Origin: Corallium rubrum | Taxonomy: Eukaryota; Cnidaria; Anthozoa; Scleralcyonacea; Coralliidae | NCBI GenBank assembly: GCA_964035015.1 | Contig: OZ035997.1 | Span: 63,029,904-63,093,903, forward strand | DNA length: 64,000 nucleotides | Reading direction: 5' to 3' | Shown here: positions 9,158 to 19,022 of the stretch, piece after piece | How positions within the stretch are numbered: position 1 is the first letter of the stretch | Layout of the letters: every line of letters begins with the position of its first letter | The notes under the pieces: model-generated | What the model was told of the DNA's origin: nothing | What the model saw: the letters and a program-made list of their open reading frames with translations, nothing else | The model's database searches: none | Program-made: the position numbers and the translations under genes

Positions 9158-9477
9158 GATGTGTGTTAAAACCACAACCCTGATCATTCTGGGGCGTTTT
9201 CAGAAGACTGAGGTCGGGGCCACCAAAAACCCATTTTCCCGTCTGCTTATACTCTGAAAAGTGGGAAAACAACCCACCCTTTCAAACGTCCTTTCCTCAT
9301 GAATTCCAGCATTTTTTTTTTTTGGTTAAGGTCTCTTTCCCTCCCGTTTGCTTAAACTTCAAAAAATTTAAAAAAACAGCTTACCGTTTCAAACAACCCT
9401 CCTCGCCGAATTCCAACATTTTGAGGCTGTTTTTGGCAAAAAAAAAATAAATGCGCCGGTAGCCATATTCTATACTA
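9158..9477. repeat. Non-coding right flank with a diverged ~40-bp direct repeat
   Basis: No gene is visible here. Two related segments, about 9279-9316 and 9385-9424, share the pattern TTTCAAAC, then AATTCCAGCATTTT or AATTCCAACATTTT, about 106 bp apart. They may be terminal or subterminal repeats of the viral element, since Polinton termini often contain such repeats, but the matching left terminus is outside the window. Confidence 0.4.
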
Positions 9478-9743
9478 CTCCCTTCCCTTCCCTTCCCTTC
9501 CCTTCCCTTCCCTTCCCTTCCCTTCCCTTCCCTTCCCTTCCCTTCCCTTCCATTCCCTTCCCTTCCCTTCCCTTCCCTTCCCTTCCCTTCGCTTCGCTTC
9601 GCTTCCCTTCCCTTCCCTTCCCGTCCCTTCCCTTCCCTTCCATTCCCTTCCCTTCCCTTCCCTTCCCTTCCCTTCCCTTCCCTTCCCTTCCGTTCCGTTC
9701 CCTTCCCTTCCCTTCCCCCCCCTCCCCTCCCCTCCCCTCCCCT
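9478..9743. repeat. (CCTTC)n microsatellite passing into (CCCCT)n
   Basis: About 240 bp of CCTTC repeats with a few substitutions, followed by about 28 bp of CCCCT repeats. All frames are open through it, so the apparent protein on the minus strand is an artefact. It lies directly beside the viral element's right flank. Confidence 0.95.
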
Positions 9744-9831
9744 AAACTCATGATTTTTTTATTCGATTAATTACATCAGGTAATCTTTACGTGAAAATAC
9801 CAATTAAAATTTGCAATAATTAATGACATAC

Positions 9832-9927
9832 CTCTGCTACATGAAGGACCATAATAGCCTTTAGTGCAGTTACACACATTCGGTTTAGTACAAATTCCTT
9901 TCATGCAGCCATGTTTATTACATATGG
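9832..9927 (-). CDS. EGF-like domain exon of a host gene
   Basis: On the minus strand a 96-nt segment is bounded by an acceptor (TTTTGTAG, AG at 9929-9928) and a donor (GTATGT, GT at 9831-9830). In phase 1 it encodes one EGF-like unit with six cysteines in the usual spacing: C, NKHGC, MKGIC, then PNVCNC and GYYGPSC. Phase 1-1 EGF exons are typical of animal extracellular proteins. It is too short for routine ORF calls. No neighbouring exon was found within a few kilobases, and the viral element lies immediately downstream, so the gene may have been interrupted there. Which protein it belonged to cannot be told. Confidence 0.7.
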
Positions 9928-9930
9928 CTA

Positions 9931-10392
9931 CAAAAGATATCGGGGAAAAAGAATTGACTAATTAACAATCATCTGTATATAAAAAGTTTATTCTTAATAT
10001 GAAGATAAAGAATATGACGAAATATTTAGGAAACTAAAAATACTAATGAAACAATTTGGTAAGCATCCATTTTAAATTTTTTATGCTTATACAGATTTGG
10101 TCACAATATTGACGCACAAGATCAAATTTTTAAATCTCAGGTTGGTATATTTTTTGTTTCATTTTTTTTAGATTTGACACAGTGTTAACTTTGTTCAGGA
10201 CTATTCTGTGAATCGGTCAGAATACAATGCTTTCACAGATTTAAAAGAGGTGCCAAAAATCAAATTATTAAATATTATTTATACATTAATTATATATATA
10301 TATGATAAAAGAAATGTTCAAGTGAGTGAACCCAATGCTATTATCTGGATTTTCTATTATCATCTTAAACAGTGAGTACAACTTCACCTTTA

Positions 10393-10467
<75 letters not shown>

Positions 10468-11412
10468 TAATCGTGAGCGGGTGGAATCCTAGGCTTCCTG
10501 CAACTTGATTGGCTACGTGAGCGGGCGGTATTTCACGATATCTTGGACCGCGGTCCAAAAAGTTATTTTTTTACATTCTGTGATTTAAAATTGATCGATT
10601 TTCATAACTATTTCGCCTATCACAGAAAAAATATATTCAGCAGAGAGCTACGGGGATGCAAATATGAGTTTTATTATCCAAATGGTTTTGTCAACTTCAT
10701 GTGTAAACAGCGAATTTTAAAAGAAACGCTGGGAAAACTGTGACAAAGCAAAATTTACGAGCGATATTTATAAAGAAAACAACTTAAAACGGTAGGGAAA
10801 ACATACATAAACTTGCGATCACAGTATTTTGAATCACTAAATGAAACTATATAGAAGTATATAAAAAAAAAATCATACCACAAGATTAAGATAGAAAAGC
10901 TGAACCTTTTTACACTAAACTGTCTTTCTTCTGTTATCCAACCACTATACTCAAGAAAACCGCTACAAGTCTTTACCTTTCAGTCAAATATTTTCCACAC
11001 GCCAACCTCATTGTCTCATGTCCTTGGAACTTGAAATTACGAAATGCTTACTACAAGCATTTTCGTCTTCAAACTCGAGGACCACACTTTCAATATTCAT
11101 GCAGTCAGCCAAATATTAAAAGTGACCAAAGAGGAGCAAGCGATAAAGAAGAACGACGAAGAATCGTTATCAATTAAACTTTAAAAACATTTGGACTGCA
11201 TTTTGTCGGCCCTTCGTAACTAGATCTTCAAGTCCTTTTTTTTTTTATAACAAAAAAACGTTCCAAGCTTCCCTGTCAGACTGCATGGCGGCAGTTGTTT
11301 ACTGTCGAACGATAAGCTTTGGACTTTTGGATATCACCTGAACGTCATCTCGATTACGCAACTTAATTCAATTATGTTAATTTATTTAATTATGTAACAA
11401 AAAAATAAATAC
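9931..11412. other. AT-rich stretch without a gene
   Basis: I see no coding region here. A (TA)n tract lies at about 10396-10463. Short frames across it are artefacts of the repeat. Confidence 0.7.
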
Positions 11413-11552
11413 GTTATTTACCATTTTGGTCGGTCCGTATAGAAAAATATTTGCCCTCGGTCTCAAAAATGTCCCTCGGCGTGCGGCCTCGGGCCTTTTT
11501 TAAGACCTCGGGCAAATATTTTTCTATACGGATCTCCCAGCCGGTAAATAAT
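11413..11552. repeat. Foldback (hairpin) element, ~140 bp
   Basis: The ends TTATTTACC and GGTAAATAA face each other. The inner arms CCGTATAGAAAAATATTTGC and its complement, each followed by CCTCGG, form a long near-perfect hairpin around a GC-rich centre. This looks like a small MITE or foldback element. It abuts a short (AT)n run and the first Penelope-like copy. Confidence 0.7.
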
Positions 11553-11571
11553 ATATATATATATATATATA

Positions 11572-13783
11572 TTCGCTTACCTCAAAGGTCTGCTACAGGC
11601 CGTTTCATCTTATAAAGAATCTTCAGGCAGATGGCAATTTTCGAAAACAGGGGGTGCTTATATCCTTTCTGTCGGAACGTGGGAGTGTGGGGGCGAAACA
11701 ATACATGCATTCATGGCTTTGTTGCGCTGTTTGCGCGGAATTTGTTTCGATGACGACATTGACTGATAATTTCTGCTCTTTTGTTGAGTAAACGATTCTT
11801 GTTTTTATCTTTCAAAATATAAAATTTTTCTTCTAAACATAAATTACATCGTTTTGAACCTCCCGTGTACGAAATAGAATGTTTTAAAATTTGCCAATTA
11901 ATACTACAGTAAAATCCTTATTGTTTTCTTTCAATGCCCAAATATATTTCGAAAGTTCGGTATCGTTTGCATGCTTTTTATGCTGAAAAGATTTAGTGTG
12001 CTTGGCCAATCGCTCTTTGAATGTGGTTGAAGTCATGCCAATGTAATTCTTGATCGTGTTTGTGTTGTTTACTGTGACTGTTGCTTTGTATACTATGTCC
12101 CTAGTCATGCATTGTTTTCTAAGTGGACAATTCGTGTTTTTCTTACAATTACAATTGCAACTGCTAGTGTCCTTATCCTGTGGCATGTTATTCCTAGATA
12201 TGTGTGCATTGTGTTTAGTGATTATTGACTTAACATTGTTCATGCAGCTGTAACTTACTTTGACTGTGTTTCTGTTAAAAATCTTATGGAGCTTGTGGTG
12301 TGGTGGGAAGTGCTTGTCAATTAGGTTTAGGAAATTACGTCCTATGTTTGTGCTTACACTCATGCTAAAAGGTGGGTTGAACCAAGTGATGTTGCGTTGC
12401 CTATTCCTGCGTGGTTGCTGTGCTGTGTGTTGAGTGTAGCTAAGATCATGATCAAAGTTGCTGTGCCTAAGTGCGTTCTGATATATGGGTGCAGATTCCT
12501 GAAAAACTTGTTCATCTGATGAGAGAAGTGCAATGCGCTTGTTGATTGATGCAGGTAACTGTTTTGTGATGCTTGGTGGGTGGTTAGAGTGCTTATTTAT
12601 GTAAAGCGGATCGTCATTGGGCTTCCTATAGGGCCTATAATTTCCATTGTTAAGGTCGAAAGTTACATCTAAAAAGTTTACTATGCGTAAATTTGATTCG
12701 TCGGTAATTTTTAGGTCAAACTGCTCGAAAATTTTGTGGAGTTCTTTCCTTGTTTTGTCTGCTAAACGTGCTGATTTACTTTTTATAATAGCTAAACCGT
12801 CATCTCTATATAGGCCAATGCTTTCTTTGCCAAATTTCTTACTTAGGTGACTTAAAATGAAAAGGCCTACTAACTCACAAACTTCCGCGCCGTCGAAACA
12901 ACCCATGGTAACGTCAAACAAACTATTGCTATCTTTTTTTATCCATGAAATTCCGGTATTGAAAAGGAGAGATTTTCTAGCGTGTTTTATTATTGAAATA
13001 TTGTTTTCAGTTATAGTAGCCAAATTCGAAGCCCAAGATAATGCTTTATCCAATAGTTTTTCAGAAATAGACGGATAGAAATCGACAATGTCGAACGAAA
13101 TAAAACTATGTCTGTCCTTATCTTTTATATTGCCAAACCACTCAATTACTTGTTTTGTATTTCTCCATTGGTTTAAATTCAGATTTTGTCTCAAATTAGA
13201 ATTAATTTTGTCCAAAATCACCTTACTTAGTTTTCCGGATTCGCTTTTAGCGGGGTTAATTAATCGGCATTTTGGATTGTTTTCGAAATTCTCTTTCTGG
13301 TCTTTCAAAGATATAAATGCTTCGCGTTTTTTCATTTTTTCAATTTTGTCGCCGATTCCTAAACTGTTCGAAATTTCTTTTAGTTCCGAATCAATTTCAT
13401 CTATAGTGTCCTCGGATCCATGCTTATATGTTTTTGCGATGTTGTCATGTAGGAGCTTGTTGTATGTGTCGAGCGGGGTTTCATAAATGTTCCTAGTTTT
13501 GTCTGCAAAAATGAAAATGTTGGGAGATGAATTAATTTTCTTTAAATCGGTAGCCAAACATTTCTGAAACTGGTTCGTATATGGCCGAAATTGTATATTT
13601 TCGATGAGTTTTATAAGGTCGGCTGCGAAAGGTTTTATTTCCGGGATAGAAGGAGGTGTTTTGTTGGACGCAAGGCCGAAAGGGTTGTTTTGGTTTTCTC
13701 TCTGTTTGTTTTTTAGAAAGAAATTGGCTTTCCATCTCATACGTTTTATTACACTTTCCACTTTTTCAATCAAATTCTTCAAA
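11572..13783 (-). mobile_element. Penelope-like retroelement 1, copy A (5'-truncated, inverted)
   Basis: This is a minus-strand copy of the element also found in plus orientation at 13783-16190. The two are near-identical inverted arms of about 2.2 kb that meet head to head around 13783-13980. Copy A lacks the 5' leader; its sequence stops where the codons for KNLIEKVES begin, and there it joins the pseudo-LTR of copy B. An inverted, 5'-truncated partner attached to a pseudo-LTR is a known configuration of Penelope-like elements. The 3' end lies at an (AT)n tract. Confidence 0.85.
11884..13782 (-). pseudogene. Penelope-like RT / GIY-YIG endonuclease, copy A
   Basis: The product is a reverse transcriptase joined to a GIY-YIG nuclease, as in Penelope-like elements. 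Visible landmarks in order: RT palm FDIVDFYPSI, MGCFDGAEVCELVG, the catalytic YRDD, a Cys-rich linker (CNCNC, then two further Cys), and the nuclease core starting KNYIGMTSTTFKERLAKH. The frame is open continuously across the linker, unlike copy B, but near 11900 it has a 5-nt insertion relative to copy B and stops at 11884, losing the last ~55 codons of the nuclease. The open frame extends upstream to 13866, but those first ~27 codons are antisense pseudo-LTR and do not belong to the protein. Confidence 0.8.
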
Positions 13784-16190
13784 AAATCTATATTTGCTCT
13801 AACTATATATATGTTATCGAGCACTCTTTGCGTTTCGTAGATCAAAACCCACACGTATATTCGCACCCGTATATCGGTTGTGCACTCTTGTTTACGTTAT
13901 TCATTTCTATTTAACTTCAAAATGCCGCAATTTCGATTTGACTATTCACTAAAGAATATCCCAATACCATCACAGGACGCTTATTTGAAGAATTTGATTG
14001 AAAAAGTGGAAAGTGTAATAAAACGTATGAGATGGAAAGCCAATTTCTTTCTTAAAAACAAACAGAGAGAAAACCAAAACAACCCTTTCGGCCTTGCGTC
14101 CAACAAAACACCTCCTTCTATCCCGGAAATAAAACCTTTCGAAGCGGACCTTATAAAACTCATCGAAAATATACAATTTCGGCCATATACGAACCAGTTT
14201 CAGAAATGTTTGGCTACCGATTTAAAGAAAATTAATTCATCTCCCAACATTTTCATTTTTGCAGACAAAACTAGGAACATTTATGAAACCCCGCTCGACA
14301 CATACAACAAGCTCCTACATGACAACATCGCAAAAACATATAAGCATGGATCCGAGGACACTATAGATGAAATTGATTCGGAACTAAAAGAAATTTCGAA
14401 CAGTTTAGGAATCGGCGACAAAATTGAAAAAATGAAAAAACGCGAAGCATTTATATCTTTAAAAGACCACAAAGAGAATTTCGAAAACAATCCAAAATGC
14501 CGATTAATTAACCCCGCTAAAAGCGAATCCGGAAAACTAAGTAAGGTGATTTTGGACAAAATTAATTCTAATTTGAGACAAAAACTGAATTTAAACCAAT
14601 GGAGAAATACAAAACAAGTAATTGAGTGGTTTGGCAATATAAAAGATAAGGACAGACATAGTTTTATTTCGTTCGACATTGTCGATTTCTATCCGTCTAT
14701 TTCTGAAAAACTATTGGACCAAGCATTATCTTGGGCTTCGAATTTGGCTACTATAACTGAAAACAATATTTCAATAATAAAACACGCTAGAAAATCTCTC
14801 CTTTTCAATACCGGAATTTCATGGATAAAAAAAGATAGCAATAGTTTGTTTGACGTTACCATGGGTTGTTTCGACGGCGCGGAAGTTTGTGAGTTAGTAG
14901 GCCTTTTCATTTTAAGTCACCTAAGTAAGAAATTTGGCAAAGAAAGCATTGGCCTATATAGAGATGACGGTTTAGCTATTATAAAAAGTAAATCAGCACG
15001 TTTAGCAGACAAAACAAGGAAAGAACTCCACAAAATTTTCGAGCAGTTTGACCTAAAAATTACCGACGAATCAAATTTACGCATAGTAAACTTTTTAGAT
15101 GTAACTTTCGACCTTAACAATGGAAATTATAGGCCCTATAGGAAGCCCAATGACGATCCGCTTTACATAAATAAGCACTCTAACCACCCACCAAGCATCA
15201 CAAGACAGTTACCTGCATCAATCAACAAGCGCATTGCACTTCTCTCATCAGATGAACAAGTTTTTCAGGAATCTGCACCCATATATCAGAACGCACTTAG
15301 GCACAGCAACTTTGATCATGATCTTAGCTACACTCAACACACAGCACAGCAACCACGCAGGAATAGGCAACGCAACATCACTTGGTTCAACCCACCTTTT
15401 AGCATGAGTGTAAGCACAAACATAGGACGTAATTTCCTAAACCTAATTGACAAGCACTTCCCACCACACCACAAGCTCCATAAGATTTTTAACAGAAACA
15501 CAGTCAAAGTAAGTTACAGTTGCATGAACAATGTTAAGTCAATAATCACTAAACACAATGCACACATATCCAGGAATAACATGCCACAGGATAAGGACAC
15601 TAGCAGTTGCAATTGTAATTGTAAGAAAAAACGAATTGTCCACTTAGAAAACAATGCATGACTAGGGACATAGTATACAAAGCAACAGTCACAGTAAACA
15701 ACACAAACACGATCAAGAATTACATTGGCATGACTTCAACCACATTCAAAGAGCGATTGGCCAACCACACTAAATCTTTTCAGCATAAAAAGCATGCAAA
15801 CGACACCGAACTTTCGAAATATATTTGGGCATTGAAAGAAAACAATAAGGATTTTAGTATTAATTGGCAAATTTTAAAACATTCTATTTCGTACACGGGA
15901 GGTTCAAAACGATGTAATTTATGTTTACAAGAAAAATTTTATATTTTGAAAGATAAAAACAAGAATCGTTTACTCAACAAAAGAGCAGAAATTATCAGTC
16001 AATGTCGTCATCGAAACAAATTCCGCGCAAACAGCGTAACAAAGCCATGAATTATGCATGTATTGTTTCGCCCCACACTCCCACGTTCCGACAGAAAGGA
16101 TATAAGCACCCCCTATTTTCGAAAATTGCCATCTGCCTGAAGATTCTTTTTTAGATGAAACAGCCTGTAGCAGACTATTGAGGTAAGCGA
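13783..16190 (+). mobile_element. Penelope-like retroelement 1, copy B (with pseudo-LTR)
   Basis: The unit begins at the AAAATCTATATTTGCTC motif near 13783, and the same motif recurs directly after its 3' end at 16190-16257 (GAGCACTCTTTGCGTTTCG is shared). These direct repeats are the pseudo-LTR organisation typical of Penelope-like elements. It carries the whole coding region 13922-16050 and a 3' tail with a CTGAAGA...GAAAC hairpin. The downstream pseudo-LTR fragment ends in (TA)n. Confidence 0.85.
13922..16050 (+). pseudogene. Penelope-like RT / GIY-YIG endonuclease, copy B, frameshifted
   Basis: I choose the ATG at 13922 (MPQFRFDYSLKN): the frame is open from 13880 but earlier codons look like leader. 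The RT core has FDIVDFYPSI (14672-14701), MGCFDGAEVCELVG (from 14861) and YRDD at 14957-14968. A Cys-rich linker sits at about 15607-15625. There a single-base loss relative to copy A shifts the frame, which ends at 15661. The nuclease continues in another frame from about 15658 to 16050 with YIGMTS (from 15721), an ERLANH segment, a CNLCLQEK motif and a terminal LLNKR...CRH block. Copy A and copy B are broken at different places, so the lesions arose after duplication. Confidence 0.8.
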
Positions 16191-16257
16191 AAATCTATAT
16201 TTGCTCTAACTATATGTTATCGAGCACTCTTTGCGTTTCGTAGACCAAAACCCACAC
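16191..16257 (+). repeat. Pseudo-LTR fragment of Penelope-like element 1
   Basis: This 67-bp piece repeats the start of copy B (13783-13857) in the same orientation, with a short deletion in the ATAT run. It then passes directly into a (TA)n tract. Confidence 0.8.

Positions 16258-16333
<76 letters not shown>
16258..16333. repeat. (TA)n microsatellite between the two Penelope-like pairs
   Basis: About 76 bp of uninterrupted TA. It separates Penelope-like element 1 from Penelope-like element 2; similar tracts lie at 11551-11571 and 18938-18991. Confidence 0.95.
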
Positions 16334-16335
<2 letters not shown>

Positions 16336-16381
16336 CAGCGATGGAAGTACCAGGCGGAAAACGTAGTCGGGTGATAAATAT

Positions 16382-17718
16382 TATTGCCCAGCAGATACCT
16401 TTTAATAACACCATATCGAATAGGAATACATTGAGAAGATTGAAATACTTTAATAAAAAACTAACGTTTCGTCACTGCACGAGTAACATCATCAGAGTGA
16501 TATAGATTTACATAAATTCTCGGCTTAAATAACCTAGGCAATTACAAAAATAGAAATGAGAAAATAGAGAAAGGTGATAGGTGTAGCGTCGTGTCAGGAG
16601 ATCAAAACAACGCTAACGGAAAGGAACTAATGTTGGCATTAAGTGAAGGATTTGTTTTAGATATTAATAAACTTTCTTTAAGAAGGACCTCGAACTGTGA
16701 GTTACCGGTGGAGAGAATGGAAAAGTCTTCAAAGGAAATCGGATGTCCGGTTTTTTTCGTATGTGTTAAGACACTAGATGATTGGGAAGGAAAAGAGATC
16801 TCATTACCTGTGTAGGCCGAAATGCCCATATGCTCGTAGACCCTGGTGTGTAAATGACGGCATGTTTTACCGATATACAAAGCGGAACAGCTTTGACACG
16901 TAAATTTATAAACAACGTTGGATCTTAGGCGCATAGGAATCCGGTCTTTAAAGCGAAAGAAACTTGAGATTCGGCAGACTGGTCGAAATACTATTCGAAG
17001 GCTAATGTGCGGATATGAAGATGACAATAATTTTAAAAGTTGTTGGCGGATTTGTAGGCCATGATTACCAGTGAATGGTAAAATAAGTGAAATCTGCAAC
17101 TTAGGTGCAGTGAGTGGTTTGACTGGCGGATCAAAAATCTTACTCAAGCAAATGCGAAAACACTGGTCTAAAAACCGTTCAGGGTAGCCGTTGTGAAGTA
17201 ACAAATTCTTAAATTTCGAGAGTCTTCTTGAAAAATTATATAGGAGGAACATATGTTGAAATAGCGAAATAAAAGAGTGTAGATGAAACCTCTTTTGTAA
17301 ATAATAGGTAAAAAACTTTCGAAATTGGTAAAAAGTCCGGTAAATGTTGGTTTCCGGTAAACAGAAGTGATAAAGGAGTTATCAGACTTACAGACTGTTA
17401 TGTCGAGAAAGGATAATGTTTTATCAGATTCAATTTCGCATGTAAATTTAATGTTAGGGTGTTGTGCATTCAAATAGTTAAGAAAACGTTAAATGTGATT
17501 GCGAGATTTAAATAAAATAAACGAATCGTCAACATAACGTCTATAGAAAACCGGTTATATTCTTTAGGACAATTATCTAGCCATCTCTTTTCATGATGTG
17601 AAAGGAATATGTTGGCGAAAAGTGGACCGAGTGGGGAACCCATAGCTACTCCGTCAATTTGTTGGTAGAATTTCCCATTAAACAAAAAATGACAATTTTT
17701 TACGGCTATTCCTTTCAC
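16382..17718 (-). pseudogene. Penelope-like retroelement 2, copy A (inverted arm, degraded RT/GIY-YIG)
   Basis: This is a second Penelope-like family, distinct from element 1. Read on the minus strand it begins inside the RT (DGVAMGSPLGPLFANIFL at about 17660-17610). It then has a 1-base loss before the catalytic block, a stop after the RNHI codons (TAA, near 17490), a 1-base loss near 17230, and a GIY-YIG domain (VVYKFTCQSCSALYIGKTC, then RHLHTRVYEH) ending at 16602. The untranslated 3' part reaches about 16382. Coordinates 16382-17611 are mirrored by copy B; 17612-17708 is present only here. Confidence 0.8.
16466..16495 (-). ncRNA. Hammerhead-ribozyme-like core, mirror copy
   Basis: Inverted counterpart of the 18823-18852 structure in copy A, with the same CTGATGA and GAAAC blocks and the same stem; the loop differs by one base (CGTGC). 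The same caveats apply. Confidence 0.35.
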
Positions 17719-18931
17719 ATCATGAAAAAAGATGGCTAGATAATTGTCCTAAAGAATATAAACCGGTTTTCTATAGACGTTATGTTGACGATTCGTTTAT
17801 TTTATTTAAATCTCGTAATCACATTTAACGTTTTCTTAACTATTTGAATGCACAACACCCTAACATTAAATTTACATGCGAAATTGAATCTGATAAAACA
17901 TTATCCTTTCTCGACATAACAGTCTGTAGGTCTGATAACTCCTTTATCACTTCTGTTTACCGGAAACCAACATTTACCGGACTTTTTACCAATTTCGAAA
18001 GTTTTTTACCTATTATTTACAAAAGAGGTTTCATCTACACTCTTTTATTTCGCTATTTCAACATATGTTCCTCCTATATAATTTTTCAAGAAGAACTCTC
18101 GAAATTTAAGAATTTGTTACTTCATAACGGCTACCCTGAACGGTTTTTAGACCAGTGTTTTCGCATTTGCTTGAGTTAGATTTTTGATCCGCCAGTCAAA
18201 CCACTCGCTGCACCTAAGTTGCAAATTTCACTTATTTTACCATTCACTGGTAATCATGGCCTACAAATCCGCCAACAACTTTTAAAATTATTGTCATCTT
18301 CATATCCGCACATTAGCCTTCGAATAGTATTTCGACCAGTCTGCCGAATCTCAAGTTTCTTTCGCTTTAAAGACCGGATTCCTATGCGCCTAAGATCCAA
18401 CGTTGTTTATAAATTTACGTGTCAAAGCTGTTCCACTTTGTATATCGGTAAAACATGCCGTCATTTACACACCAGGGTCTGCGAGCATATGGGCATTTCG
18501 GCCTACACAGGTAATGAGATTCCTTTTCCTTCCCAATCATCTAGTGTCTTAACACATACGAAAAAAACCGGACATCCGATTTCCTTTGAAGATTCTTCCA
18601 TTCTCTCCACCGGTAACTCACAGTTTGAGGTCCTCCTTAAAGAAAGTTTATTAATATCTAAAACAAATCCTTCACTTAATGCCAACATCAGTTCCTTTCC
18701 GTTAGCGTTGTTTTGATCTCCTGACACGACGCTACACCTATCACCTTTCTCTATTTTCTCATTTCTATTTTTGAAATTGCCTAGGTTATTTAAGCCGAGA
18801 AATTATGTAAATCTATATCACTCTGATGATGTTACTCGTGTAGTGACGAAACGTTAGTTTTTTATTAAAGTATATCAATCTTCTCAATGTATTCCTATTC
18901 GATATGGTGTTTCTAAAAGTTATCTGCTGGG

Positions 18932-18938
<7 letters not shown>
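17709..18938 (+). pseudogene. Penelope-like retroelement 2, copy B (inverted arm, degraded RT/GIY-YIG)
   Basis: Plus-strand mirror of copy A. It starts in the RT just before the catalytic YVDD (about 17785-17796) and meets the same stop after RNHI that copy A has. It continues with NAQHPNIKFTCEIES (from about 17847), carries an extra TAG at about 18177-18179 where copy A has a Lys codon, and runs through the GIY-YIG domain (LYIGKTC, RHLHTRVCEHMG) to a stop at 18716. The shared stop shows the pair, or their source, was already defective; the private lesions came later. The 3' end runs into (TA)n at 18938. Confidence 0.8.
18823..18852 (+). ncRNA. Hammerhead-ribozyme-like core in the 3' tail of Penelope-like element 2
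   Basis: CTGATGA (18823-18829) and GAAAC (18848-18852) bracket a 6-bp hairpin, GTTACT/AGTGAC with loop CGTGT. This is the catalytic-core plus stem II plan of a hammerhead ribozyme, and Penelope-like elements are known to carry such ribozymes. Against it: one extra T follows CTGATGA, and I could not find a convincing stem I. It may be a degenerate or minimal form, or a different conserved hairpin. The mirror copy is at 16466-16495. Confidence 0.35.
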
Positions 18939-18998
<60 letters not shown>

Positions 18999-19022
18999 TA
19001 TATTTTAATTATATATATATAT
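18938..19022. repeat. (TA)n tract
   Basis: TA repeats at 18938-18991, continuing as imperfect AT-rich sequence to about 19022, at the outer end of Penelope-like element 2. Confidence 0.9.

Larger units (their letters stand above)
1..9160 (+). mobile_element. Integrated Polinton/adintovirus-like viral element (left end outside window)
   Basis: The first 9.2 kb has virus-like architecture unlike the rest of the window: about twelve reading frames almost without intergenic space, no introns, and balanced base composition. Family-level landmarks are an rve integrase with a chromodomain, an A32/FtsK-type packaging ATPase, jelly-roll capsid candidates and a deoxynucleoside kinase. Minus-strand genes occupy 1-131 and 1022-3658; plus-strand genes occupy 249-991 and 3678-9157. 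Known Polintons carry integrase, PolB, protease, ATPase and capsid genes; PolB and protease are not visible here and may lie to the left or be absent. About half the genes carry a single disabling change, so this copy is probably an inactive endogenous element of moderate age. No terminal inverted repeat could be paired inside the window. The right boundary is placed just after the last gene and is uncertain; it may reach the (CCTTC)n tract at 9478. Confidence 0.8.

Noticed and set aside
1..9477. Terminal inverted repeats of the viral element
   Set aside because: Ends within the window do not match each other; the left terminus must lie outside or be lost.
9470..9751. Long Gly/Lys/Glu repeat ORF
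   Set aside because: Translation of the (CCTTC)n microsatellite; no gene signals.
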